A stretch of 41,333 nt of DNA, from the NCBI RefSeq assembly GCF_023507745.1, contig NZ_JALPZO010000126.1, positions 1 through 41,333 on the forward strand. The letters are read 5' to 3'. Below the pieces are notes generated by a model. That model had not been told where the DNA came from and made no database searches. It saw nothing but the letters and a program-made list of their open reading frames with translations. Source of the DNA: Vreelandella olivaria. Lineage in GTDB: Bacteria; Pseudomonadota; Gammaproteobacteria; Pseudomonadales; Halomonadaceae. Of this stretch, positions 1 through 6,334 are shown in pieces (position 1 is the stretch's first letter; the number at the start of each line of letters is the position of its first letter). The position numbers and the translations under genes are program-made.

Positions 1-126
1 TTTACTTAGGAATGTGCTCACAGCGATCAGGTAGATGAGCTATGGCACTGCCATAGAGTTTACTTAGGAATGTGCTCACAGCGATCAGGTAGATGAGCTA
101 TGGCACTGCCATAGAGTTTACTTAGG
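1..126. repeat. tandem 58-bp direct repeat, two copies plus a 10-bp partial third
   Basis: A 58-bp unit beginning TTTACTTAGG starts at 1 and again at 59 without visible mismatch, and its first 10 bases start a third time at 117. Each copy holds an inverted repeat CTATGGCA-C-TGCCATAG (40-56 and 98-114). The array may extend left of the window. It lies about 100 bp upstream of the DUF3158-type gene. It could be a regulator-binding array, an iteron-like element or a simple slippage duplication; the sequence alone does not decide. Confidence 0.85.
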
Positions 127-223
127 ATGAATAAAGCGCAGACAGGCTGACTTAATTAATAAAAGCAGGTGGGTAGGGGCAGGGGAACTGCAGCAACTGA
201 ACCGAGCATAGAACCACACTGGG

Positions 224-724
224 ATGACCAACATGATGGCAATTGCGATGCAGGCGCACGACGATTTTCCACTACATAACAATGGCGATGTTCCACCAAA
301 TCCCTACGCAAAGGGCCTTTTAAAACCCTTTTATAAGGGTAAGGGGGGAATCCTGAGGTTGAGGGATGAATTGATGGCAGAGTCGGATGCCATGAACCAG
401 GAGGCTGTCGACTTCGAGCATCAATACAATCCCTGGTTGTACTCCATTGGCATTGCCATCAAACGGCACGGCGATCAAGGTCGGCGCACCCATTACCTGC
501 GCTGGCGTGACAAGGGGCTCAAGAAAATGGGGGATGCACTCTTTGAAGCCACGATGCTGGAAGGTGGTCTCTCAGAACCGATGCGGCAACGGCTGTTTGA
601 TATCGAACAGAAGCGACTGCTGTTTAATGCAAGGGCGGGGATGGTGAATCAGACACTGCGCAATCTTCGTAACGCGCTCAAGCAGCTTGAGCAATCAGAG
701 CAGTTATTGATACGTGAGTATTGA
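224..724 (+). CDS. DUF3158-type ICE protein
   Basis: A 166-aa soluble protein that I assign to the DUF3158 family of ICE proteins, recalled from the pattern GLLKPF-KGKG near the N terminus (residues 31-42) followed by an RDEL helix and a later YLRWRDKG motif around residue 90. In related elements this gene sits in the replication/partition block between parB-like genes and ssb/topB, which matches its place here. Its molecular role is unknown. It is rich in Arg, Lys and Glu and has no signal peptide or membrane segment. Start: ATG at 224 has only a weak ribosome site; ATG at 236 is an alternative. The usual next backbone gene, TIGR03761/PFL_4669, is absent, and a TA pair and cargo occupy its place. 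Confidence 0.75.
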   Translation: MTNMMAIAMQAHDDFPLHNNGDVPPNPYAKGLLKPFYKGKGGILRLRDELMAESDAMNQEAVDFEHQYNPWLYSIGIAIKRHGDQGRRTHYLRWRDKGLKKMGDALFEATMLEGGLSEPMRQRLFDIEQKRLLFNARAGMVNQTLRNLRNALKQLEQSEQLLIREY

Positions 725-770
725 GGAAGCTAAAACCCCCTTTGCATCGGGTCATTGTCCTGGGGAACGG

Positions 771-1190
771 TTAGGATTCCCAAGGGTTAATTACGTCTAC
801 GCCTGCCGCTTCAAAGGAGCTGACGTCTCGCGTGGCAACCATCATGCTGTTGGCGGCGGCTATCGCTGCGATATATCCATCGGCGGTGCCAATTGCCAAG
901 CCCGTCGCCCGGGCCTTCGCCATCAACTCGCTATAGGCTTGTGATGCCGACATATCGAACGGAAGCACCCGCCCAGCGAACAGCGGCAATATCTGCTTTT
1001 CCAAGCTTTCTTGCAGCCTGTCCCGGCGTTTACCGGCTGGCAGTGAAGCCATCCCGAAACGCAGCTCGGCCACGGTAATCGCTGACAGATACAGCGTTTC
1101 AAGCGCCTGCGCGTCGATCCAGTCAATCACCCGACTTTCGGGGGCCTGACGCAAAGGCTCCGAAATGACATTGGTATCCAGAATGATCAT
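771..1190 (-). CDS. vapC: PIN-domain toxin, VapC/FitB type
   Basis: A 139-aa PIN-domain ribonuclease, expected to cut RNA (often tRNA or rRNA in this family) when its antitoxin is lost. The acidic metal-binding residues of the PIN fold are visible: D5 in MIILDTN, E42 in the TVAEL motif, D104 in GTADGYIAA and D122 in ATRDV. Length is normal for the family. Its ATG at 1190 overlaps the antitoxin stop by 4 bp (ATGA), so the two are translationally coupled. It is cargo inserted between DUF3158 and the next backbone gene. No truncation or frameshift is seen. The closest named relatives by pattern are the FitB/VapC proteins with an IILDTNVISE start. Confidence 0.92.
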   Translation of the reverse strand: MIILDTNVISEPLRQAPESRVIDWIDAQALETLYLSAITVAELRFGMASLPAGKRRDRLQESLEKQILPLFAGRVLPFDMSASQAYSELMAKARATGLAIGTADGYIAAIAAANSMMVATRDVSSFEAAGVDVINPWES

Positions 1191-1441
1191 TCAAACGTCA
1201 TCGGCTTAGCAGGGGTTTTGTCGCGCACCTGCTCGATGATCGTAAAATCTTCATCTGACAACCTGGCACAGCGGCCAATCTCCGCCAGCAGCGTCCCCAA
1301 TTGCTTGCGACCCTGTGGTTTCACCGCGTTTGCCAGTATGTCGCGGATTTCCGCTTCGGCGCTGCGCCCATGCTGGGCAGCCAGCACCCTCAAGGCGCGG
1401 TGTACCTCGTCTGGTACGTTTCTGACAGTAATAGATGGCAT
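1187..1441 (-). CDS. vapB: FitA/VapB-type ribbon-helix-helix antitoxin
   Basis: An 84-aa antitoxin with an N-terminal ribbon-helix-helix fold (MPSITVRNVPDEVHRALR, then AAQHGRSAEAEIRDIL), the FitA-like arrangement, and a C-terminal tail that would wrap the toxin. I chose the ATG at 1441 because AGAGG lies about 9 bp before it; the in-frame ATG at 1450 would have the same site with no spacing. It is first in a two-gene operon with the toxin. RHH antitoxins normally autorepress, and a good inverted repeat lies just upstream (1471-1495). Confidence 0.9.
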   Translation of the reverse strand: MPSITVRNVPDEVHRALRVLAAQHGRSAEAEIRDILANAVKPQGRKQLGTLLAEIGRCARLSDEDFTIIEQVRDKTPAKPMTFE

Positions 1442-1470
1442 TGCTTTCATTCCTCTACTTTGCTTTCCAT

Positions 1471-1504
1471 GATTGCATTTTAGCATAGTGCAATCAATGA
1501 GCAA
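1471..1504 (-). promoter_or_regulatory. promoter and inverted-repeat operator of the FitAB/VapBC-type operon
   Basis: Read on the minus strand there is a -35-like TTGCTC (1504-1499), a 16-bp spacer and a -10 TAAAAT (1482-1477). A perfect inverted repeat GATTGCA-N11-TGCAATC (1471-1495) covers the -10 element, as expected for autorepression by a FitA-like antitoxin. This is inference from position and symmetry. Confidence 0.6.
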
Positions 1505-1601
1505 TTGTTACCGTGACTGTGTTTTAAGGAGGTGGCGCGCGGTGAAGTTGGAACCCATAGCCTGGGCGACGTGGAGCGGGAGAGGCGTTTAGAGACTTAT
1601 A

Positions 1602-1712
1602 CTTACCGATGAGGAGCTGGGTCTGCTTAAACTGTTTCATTCTGTGCGTGATGCTGGAGGGCTTGCAACAATAGCTGACGATGATGGAGGCAAGCTGAAT
1701 TCGCCGCCATGA
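1602..1712 (+). pseudogene. 3' remnant of the HTH regulator gene
   Basis: Within repeat copy A the reading frame encodes TDEELGLLKLFHSVRD and on to the same stop as the intact regulator ending at 2911. The HTH part is missing; the sequence before the break does not resemble the regulator. It is therefore a duplicated 3' fragment and not a functional gene. Confidence 0.85.
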
Positions 1713-1780
1713 AAACCCCTTAGCATCAGTCTTAATATTTCTCACAGACATTTTTCCGACTCACCGGAATAGTGGCAGTA
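1602..1780 (+). repeat. 179-bp direct repeat, copy A
   Basis: Matches 2801-2979 over 179 bp with one difference seen (an A in copy A for a G in copy B, in GCAACAATAG versus GCAACGATAG). It contains the last 37 codons of the HTH gene plus about 68 bp downstream. Both copies end just before a gene (1804 and 3005). The two copies bracket a 1020-bp cargo segment. About 100 bp between the antitoxin promoter and this repeat (1505-1601) hold no gene I recognise. Confidence 0.95.
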
Positions 1781-1803
1781 TAATTTGCGAGGAGAAGGTT
1801 CAT

Positions 1804-2094
1804 ATGAAGAAGGAGGCCCATCGGTTTTTTGACTGCGTTTTTATTATGGCTCGTACCTTGATTGCCATGATTGCCCTTGTTGGAAGCATTTATCCTTTGG
1901 TTTGGTTCTGGACAGTAAAAGCTTATCTCAGTGTGGTGGGGGAACTGAGAGGTTACGAAATGCTCGGTGAGCATATTAAGGATATGAGCGATGTGGCAAA
2001 GATGACGAACATGATTGCGTTAGCCTGCATCACTATAGCAACTCTCATGTTGTTTAAGGCTGGCTTCTTTACCAGGGGGAGAAACTCTGAGTGA
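1804..2094 (+). CDS. small two-helix membrane protein of unknown function
   Basis: A 96-aa protein with two likely membrane segments (about residues 12-38 and 70-88) separated by a charged loop (GELRGYEMLGEHIKDMSD). A good ribosome site GGAGAAGG lies 6-7 bp before the ATG. It lies within the segment bracketed by the 179-bp repeats, convergent with the next gene. I do not recognise a family. The pairing of two small membrane proteins with an HTH regulator could suggest an exclusion, phage-defence or TA-like unit, but nothing in the sequence proves it. Confidence 0.65.
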   Translation: MKKEAHRFFDCVFIMARTLIAMIALVGSIYPLVWFWTVKAYLSVVGELRGYEMLGEHIKDMSDVAKMTNMIALACITIATLMLFKAGFFTRGRNSE

Positions 2095-2109
2095 GCGAAG
2101 GAGCAGGGT

Positions 2110-2508
2110 TTATCTTTCTTTGTCTCGCATTTTTTTATAGTACTCAGCGTCTGAGTCTTTGACCCCCTTTATGATCGCAGCAATCTTGTGCTTTTCCTTC
2201 GCGTGCCTTCTGGCAAAGAAGGCAAACAGCCCTAAGAGAACAGCAATCAGGATACCTGAGAAAATATTTGATACCGATGGTACAAGTGGGAGGCCAATTG
2301 AAGGGATCATTTCGAAATAGTAATTAAAATTTCCAAGCAAAGTGTTTGGGTACCAAGCCCTTTCTGGAATGTAATATCCACGACCTTCTGAGAGGAGGAT
2401 CATGCCCTTGAATAGCACGAGAGCCATTAACGTAGCGGTAATGGCGGCAGCAAGAGAGAACAGCCGCTCCTTTCTCCTAGCGTGGCGAAGTTCCTGTTTT
2501 GTTCCCAT
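2110..2508 (-). CDS. two-helix membrane protein of unknown function
   Basis: A 132-aa protein with a basic N terminus (KQELRHARRKERL), a membrane segment at about 16-40, an aromatic loop (YYIPERAWYPNTLLGNFNYY), a second segment at about 80-100 and a charged, Lys-rich C-terminal tail. The topology predicts both ends in the cytoplasm and a roughly 40-residue periplasmic loop. It is divergent from the HTH gene, with only 34 bp between the starts, so that regulator probably controls it. Family unknown. Confidence 0.6.
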   Translation of the reverse strand: MGTKQELRHARRKERLFSLAAAITATLMALVLFKGMILLSEGRGYYIPERAWYPNTLLGNFNYYFEMIPSIGLPLVPSVSNIFSGILIAVLLGLFAFFARRHAKEKHKIAAIIKGVKDSDAEYYKKMRDKER

Positions 2509-2517
2509 AAGCGGCCC

Positions 2518-2527
2518 TTCATATGAA
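2518..2527. promoter_or_regulatory. palindrome between divergent genes
   Basis: TTCATATGAA is a perfect 10-bp palindrome in the 34-bp gap between the membrane-protein gene (minus) and the HTH gene (plus). Its position makes it a candidate operator for that regulator. No clear -35/-10 pair is visible. Confidence 0.3.
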
Positions 2528-2542
2528 GCAAAGGCATAAGAT

Positions 2543-2911
2543 ATGCCTTCCGTGTCATCTTATGTCAAGTGTGGGGTAGCGAAAGTGCATATCTCCGAAA
2601 GGTTTAAACAGGAACGCATACGCTTGAAGAAAACTCAGATGACGTTAGCAATGGCTTCTGGTATCCGGCAAGAACATTGGAGCCGTATGGAAACGGGGCG
2701 CTTACCCGTCAACGTTAAAGCTTTATCTGTCATGGCGAAACTTGGAGCCGATGTTCACTACATTCTGACCGGGGATAGACGTTTGGGGTCTGGTGCGGTG
2801 CTTACCGATGAGGAGCTGGGTCTGCTTAAACTGTTTCATTCTGTGCGTGATGCTGGAGGGCTTGCAACGATAGCTGACGATGATGGAGGCAAGCTGAATT
2901 CGCCGCCATGA
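2543..2911 (+). CDS. Cro/CI-type (XRE) HTH transcriptional regulator
   Basis: A 122-aa DNA-binding protein. Residues about 17-75 form an XRE domain: ISERFKQERIRLKKTQMTLA, the recognition region SGIRQEHWSRMETGRLPVN, and a helix ending in GADVHYILTGDRR, which is typical of this type of prophage and ICE regulator. The C-terminal 45 residues are acidic. Its 3' end is duplicated at 1602-1712. Start: ATG 2543 with a weak AAGG site; the domain itself starts near residue 17, so a later start is possible. Probably controls the divergent membrane-protein gene. Confidence 0.85.
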   Translation: MPSVSSYVKCGVAKVHISERFKQERIRLKKTQMTLAMASGIRQEHWSRMETGRLPVNVKALSVMAKLGADVHYILTGDRRLGSGAVLTDEELGLLKLFHSVRDAGGLATIADDDGGKLNSPP

Positions 2912-2979
2912 AAACCCCTTAGCATCAGTCTTAATATTTCTCACAGACATTTTTCCGACTCACCGGAATAGTGGCAGTA
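2801..2979 (+). repeat. 179-bp direct repeat, copy B
   Basis: Partner of 1602-1780, offset 1199 bp. It covers the 3' end of the intact HTH gene and the spacer to within 26 bp of the ssb start. This copy looks ancestral because it is continuous with a complete gene. Confidence 0.95.
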
Positions 2980-3004
2980 CATACACCGCATGGAGCTGCC
3001 AATC

Positions 3005-3490
3005 ATGAGCACACGTTTCTTTGGTGAAGGGAATATTGGTTCTGATCCTACCTGCCGGATGTTCCCCGGCAACGGTAATCAGGCTCCGCGTGGGGTCTTG
3101 CGCCTCAATGTTCGTTTCGACAACCTGGTGCCTGGCGATGACGGCATGGTCGACCGTGGTGGCTTTTGGGCCAACGTAGAGTTATGGGGCCGTCAAGTTG
3201 AGCAGTGGGCGTCGCTGTACCAGCGTGGGCAGCGTGTCATAGTGTTTGAACGGATGGTCCAGGAAACATGGGAGAAGGATGGGGAAACGCAAACGGCAAT
3301 GAAGGTGATGGGTGATCGTGTCGGTATTCTGCCATTTCGGGTGAGCCAAGTGGTGATGGAGGGTGGTCAGGGTCAGGAGCAAGTACAGACACCGCCTCAC
3401 CCTCAGCAGGCTTACCAGCCACCAGTACAGCAGCAAGCCCCTCAACAAGCAGGCATGCAGGATGGAGGTGATGATGGACTCCCGTTCTAA
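3005..3490 (+). CDS. ssb: single-stranded DNA-binding protein
   Basis: A 161-aa SSB that would coat single-stranded ICE DNA during replication and transfer. An OB-fold occupies about residues 1-110 (MSTRFFGEGNIGSDP at the start, LRLNVRFDN, GGFWANVELWG and later VMGDRVGILPFR). A Gln/Pro-rich linker follows, then the conserved acidic tip DDGLPF, which recruits partner proteins. I chose ATG 3005 over 2990 because GGAG lies 8 bp upstream and the SSB fold begins there. It overlaps the next gene by 17 bp. ICE-borne SSBs of this type accompany topB, as here. Confidence 0.93.
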   Translation: MSTRFFGEGNIGSDPTCRMFPGNGNQAPRGVLRLNVRFDNLVPGDDGMVDRGGFWANVELWGRQVEQWASLYQRGQRVIVFERMVQETWEKDGETQTAMKVMGDRVGILPFRVSQVVMEGGQGQEQVQTPPHPQQAYQPPVQQQAPQQAGMQDGGDDGLPF

Positions 3491-4067
3491 ACTGTTGGCC
3501 GTGGTAGGGACAGGGGTGGTCGTCGCTACCCTGGCTGGGTGCACAACGACAGACCATGTTTACTCGCAAGGTCGTTGTTTGACATGCATTAATAATCCGA
3601 TCACCGGAGAGCCGGTCAACTACAATCCAGATGAAATCCCGATCTTCGATGAACAGGATATAACGGTTGGTGAAGCCCAGCAGGTGACCACGAGTGTTAC
3701 CGGCGATGGGCGTGGCAGTTTCCGTATTGCGTCGGGAGTGGATATTGATACTGCCTATGCGCGGCTCCGTTCTGGATTTCGCTTTCGTGCCCCTGTGGAT
3801 TTCAGTGACAGTATGAGTGATGGGTTTCAGCAGAGGGATGGTGCGTATCACCACGAAGCCAATCCAGGATCGTTCTATCGATTGAGTGACTATGAGCGTC
3901 AGGTAATCAATGGTGTCGAACACAGCATCGTGCTCAGGGCTCAGATTGAGCGAGATGGCAGTGGATCGCGCATCAATGTTGAGTTTTCACCAAGTGGCAC
4001 ACTCACTTATAACGCCGATGAGATGCAGGATGCACTTGAGCAGCGATTCGATGCGGTATTGCGGTAA
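3474..4067 (+). CDS. lipoprotein of unknown function in the replication module
   Basis: A 197-aa predicted lipoprotein: the signal peptide MDSRSKLLAVVGTGVVVATL ends in the lipobox LAGC, then TTTDHVYSQG. The mature part has a CLTC motif near its start and a C-terminal half (about 90-197) of alternating beta/alpha type with YERQVINGVEHS and INVEFSPSGTLTY. Start ATG 3474 has GGAGG about 5 bp upstream and overlaps ssb. I do not recognise a family. Finding an envelope protein between ssb and topB is unusual, and with the next gene it forms a membrane pair. Confidence 0.8.
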   Translation: MDSRSKLLAVVGTGVVVATLAGCTTTDHVYSQGRCLTCINNPITGEPVNYNPDEIPIFDEQDITVGEAQQVTTSVTGDGRGSFRIASGVDIDTAYARLRSGFRFRAPVDFSDSMSDGFQQRDGAYHHEANPGSFYRLSDYERQVINGVEHSIVLRAQIERDGSGSRINVEFSPSGTLTYNADEMQDALEQRFDAVLR

Positions 4068-4081
4068 ACAGAGGTTTGTCT

Positions 4082-4687
4082 ATGGGACATAGTCAGGATC
4101 GTAGAGGACCCCACACTAACGTTAAGTGGGCAGCTGAAGAATCGACACTGCGGGTACTCAAGCCGTCAGCTCGTGCTGTGATCCCTATAGCAGCTTTTTA
4201 CCTGGTGGTGGCCGTGGTCATCACCTGGATTCTGCTCCAGTTCTACGGTGAGGTGGCGTGGGTTGCGAGCCTTATGGCTGAGATGATCGGTAATCGGTTC
4301 CCAAACGATACGTGGTTTTTGTGGTTGCTGGGAATCGTCTGGGGTTTCTGCCTGGTACAGCCGCTTTACCGTCTAGTGGAATTGAAGACGAGCGAATATG
4401 AGTTCACCACCCAACGACTTCGCTATACCCGTGGGATTTTGAATCGTCAGCGGGATCAGATTGAATTGGTGAGGATTCGTGACCTGACGGCTTACCGTTC
4501 ACTGGGACAGCGATTACTGGGGTTGGGGACATTGCGTGTGGAGAGCGTGGATCGCTCCCATCCTACTTTTGATCTGCTGGCACAGAAGTCTGTGTATGAG
4601 CTCAAGGATTGGATCCATGAACTGAATGCCCGCGAGAGAGTACGGCTAGGATATCGCGAGTATGAGGGGACGCAGGGGATTGGGTGA
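4082..4687 (+). CDS. PH-domain (YdbS/DUF304-like) inner-membrane protein
   Basis: A 201-aa membrane protein. There are two hydrophobic segments (about 35-60 and 80-102). Then comes a bacterial PH (bPH2) domain at about 105-185, recognisable from TTQRLRYTRGILNRQRDQIE, RIRDLTAYRSLGQRLLGLGT and the closing LKDWIHEL. Proteins of this type sit in the inner membrane with the PH domain in the cytoplasm. Start: ATG 4082 with AGAGG 7 bp upstream, preferred to TTG 4076. It is 14 bp after the lipoprotein gene, probably the same transcript. Role in the ICE unknown. The 194 bp that follow (4688-4881) hold no gene I can support. Confidence 0.82.
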   Translation: MGHSQDRRGPHTNVKWAAEESTLRVLKPSARAVIPIAAFYLVVAVVITWILLQFYGEVAWVASLMAEMIGNRFPNDTWFLWLLGIVWGFCLVQPLYRLVELKTSEYEFTTQRLRYTRGILNRQRDQIELVRIRDLTAYRSLGQRLLGLGTLRVESVDRSHPTFDLLAQKSVYELKDWIHELNARERVRLGYREYEGTQGIG

Positions 4688-4881
4688 TTGGCCTGGGGTG
4701 AGAAAGCAGATGCTATTCCGTTTCGGTGACGCTTTGGCAGTGGCCGAGAAGATCGGGATGGGATGATGTGGCGAGCTGAAGCGACCATAAATACCTGACA
4801 CTGCGTTTAACATTTCATGGTGCGTGGCTTGGCTGCCCCAAAGGAGCATCTGGCGACACCCTATTCGTGACCGGAGTCACC

Positions 4882-5175
4882 ATGAACCACGATGAGATTC
4901 TCAATAACCGTGCTGTACAGAGCCAGCCTGGCGGCGACCAGGTCAACAGCGATTGTTGCGGGAGTGATGTGGTCTTCGCCTTGCGCGATAAGCACCATGA
5001 CTTCTCCATGAGCCTGAGCACACTGTTGCAATGCTTGAGGTTTGCCGAGGAAAATGGTGCTGTTCCTCCGCTGGAGTCCGCTTGGTGGTGGCAGGTGGCA
5101 AGCCGCTATCACCTCAGCTTGCATGAGCTTGAGAAAACCTCTTATGAAGGAGAAGATGAAGAAAATCAGACGTGA
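4882..5175 (+). CDS. small conserved-looking ICE protein, function unknown
   Basis: A 97-aa soluble acidic protein. It has a helical middle (LSTLLQCLRFAEENG), the motif PPLESAWWWQVASRYH and an acidic C terminus (YEGEDEENQT). The pattern 'VPPL-x-x-x-WW-x-x-x-x-SRY' reminds me of small proteins in related ICEs, but I cannot name a family. ATG 4882 is chosen because GGAG lies 5 bp upstream; GTG 4867 is in frame but has no site. It is 15 bp before the next gene and probably co-transcribed. Confidence 0.7.
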   Translation: MNHDEILNNRAVQSQPGGDQVNSDCCGSDVVFALRDKHHDFSMSLSTLLQCLRFAEENGAVPPLESAWWWQVASRYHLSLHELEKTSYEGEDEENQT

Positions 5176-5190
5176 GTAGAGGATAGGCGT

Positions 5191-6105
5191 TTGGATGTCT
5201 ATAAATTGAGGCCAGCACACCAGACGGCCAAGTTGATCGAAAGATCACGTTTTGAGCGTGAAACGCAGTCGAAGTCGCCGTGGTATCGTGAGCGAGCCAG
5301 TGGCGAAAAGTCCCAGTTTGCCGTGTGCCCCGCTTGCGATAGCCCCATCCAGTTGATCGGGTTGTACCGGTTACCTCCGGGCGTGAAGCATCCCTTTGGC
5401 AAACATACTACCCATGCTGTACCTGGCCTTGCCAACATTGATGATGAGGCTAGAGAGGGGTGCCCGTACTTCAAACCTCGTAAGCACAATAAGTTAGACC
5501 GCAAGCAGCGTTTTGAAGGTGTGCCACGCAAGGTTCTTGAACTTCTGGTTGATCAGTTTGATCGAGTTGAGTATATCCTGCGGCGACAAACCGGGATTAA
5601 GTTTTCTCAGCGGGCATTACGCCACATGCTGCGATCCTATGACGGAGAGCGTGGGCATTTGTACATGGGGGCAACACTGCGCAATGTTCCATGGATCTTT
5701 GCCTACATGTCGGACTCAACTGGACTTTATGGGCAGGTGATCAAGAATGAGGCAATGCGTTCTGCGATCTTGGCCCATGTCCCGAATGCGACTTTTGATG
5801 ATAACCATCGGCTACTGGCCAGGCCGGATGCTAGGAAGCGCCGCCATTTTGATATCGCTGTATGCTTCGTGGGTCATGACACAGTCAAGTCCGAGGAAGG
5901 GCAGGTATACGAAACGATGAAAATGTCGGTCTCAGTGCGTTGGGATCGGGAAATTGATGTCGAGTCATTCTATGAAGAAGACATCGTTTTTGAGTACGGT
6001 TTTTTTGAACGGCTGTTAAACCTTTCGCCGGAACATGCCAAGAAAAACCGAGATATGAGGCTGGTCGAGATAGCGAGCGAAATCCTCGGCCACTGGCTGG
6101 CGTAA
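5191..6105 (+). CDS. unknown protein with an N-terminal Cys motif
   Basis: A 304-aa soluble protein with no membrane segment. Near residues 47-50 is a CPAC knuckle followed at about 91 by GCPYF, suggesting a small zinc site, in a region also containing FGKHTTHAVPG. The remainder is mixed, with LVDQFDRVEYILRRQTGIKF, a basic RPDARKRRHFDIAV stretch and an acidic VESFYEEDIVFEYGFFERLL near the end. Start: TTG 5191 with AGAGGA 7 bp upstream; there is no in-frame ATG nearby. Placed between a small gene and topB in the DNA-processing block, so a nucleic-acid role is possible but unproven. Confidence 0.75.
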   Translation: MDVYKLRPAHQTAKLIERSRFERETQSKSPWYRERASGEKSQFAVCPACDSPIQLIGLYRLPPGVKHPFGKHTTHAVPGLANIDDEAREGCPYFKPRKHNKLDRKQRFEGVPRKVLELLVDQFDRVEYILRRQTGIKFSQRALRHMLRSYDGERGHLYMGATLRNVPWIFAYMSDSTGLYGQVIKNEAMRSAILAHVPNATFDDNHRLLARPDARKRRHFDIAVCFVGHDTVKSEEGQVYETMKMSVSVRWDREIDVESFYEEDIVFEYGFFERLLNLSPEHAKKNRDMRLVEIASEILGHWLA

Positions 6106-6334
6106 AATCCCAACAGGTCGAGGAAAAGCACATGCCCAGGCATTCCCTAACCCCTAACTCAGTAAGAGAGTGCCTGATTGGTGAGCACTTCTTATGGTGT
6201 GTGGCACAGCCACTCTGGCTCACCGATGGTATCCCGAAAGGCAGGATAATCCTTTAATCGACCGTTACGGTTTACCCTTCCTCACCACCACCGAACGATG
6301 GAACCTGTTTCCCATAACGATATGGGAGACAGTC
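6106..6334 (+). promoter_or_regulatory. topB leader with a hairpin over the ribosome site
   Basis: This 229-bp gap carries no convincing gene. Just before topB the inverted repeat CCCATA-ACGA-TATGGG (6311-6326) overlaps the topB ribosome site GGGAGA (6324-6329). Folding in the mRNA would hide the site, so topB translation could be held down. This is inference from position. Confidence 0.4.

Noticed and set aside
1..126. CRISPR array
   Set aside because: The copies are directly joined with no unique spacers between repeats, so this is a simple tandem repeat.
1530..1601. A fragment of the missing PFL_4669 gene just before repeat copy A
   Set aside because: The frame beginning EVARGEVGTHSLGDVERE is about 24 codons only and I cannot match it to the family by eye.
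3237..3923. A 228-codon minus-strand frame across ssb and the lipoprotein gene
   Set aside because: Both plus-strand genes are supported by motifs and ribosome sites; the antisense protein is of biased composition.
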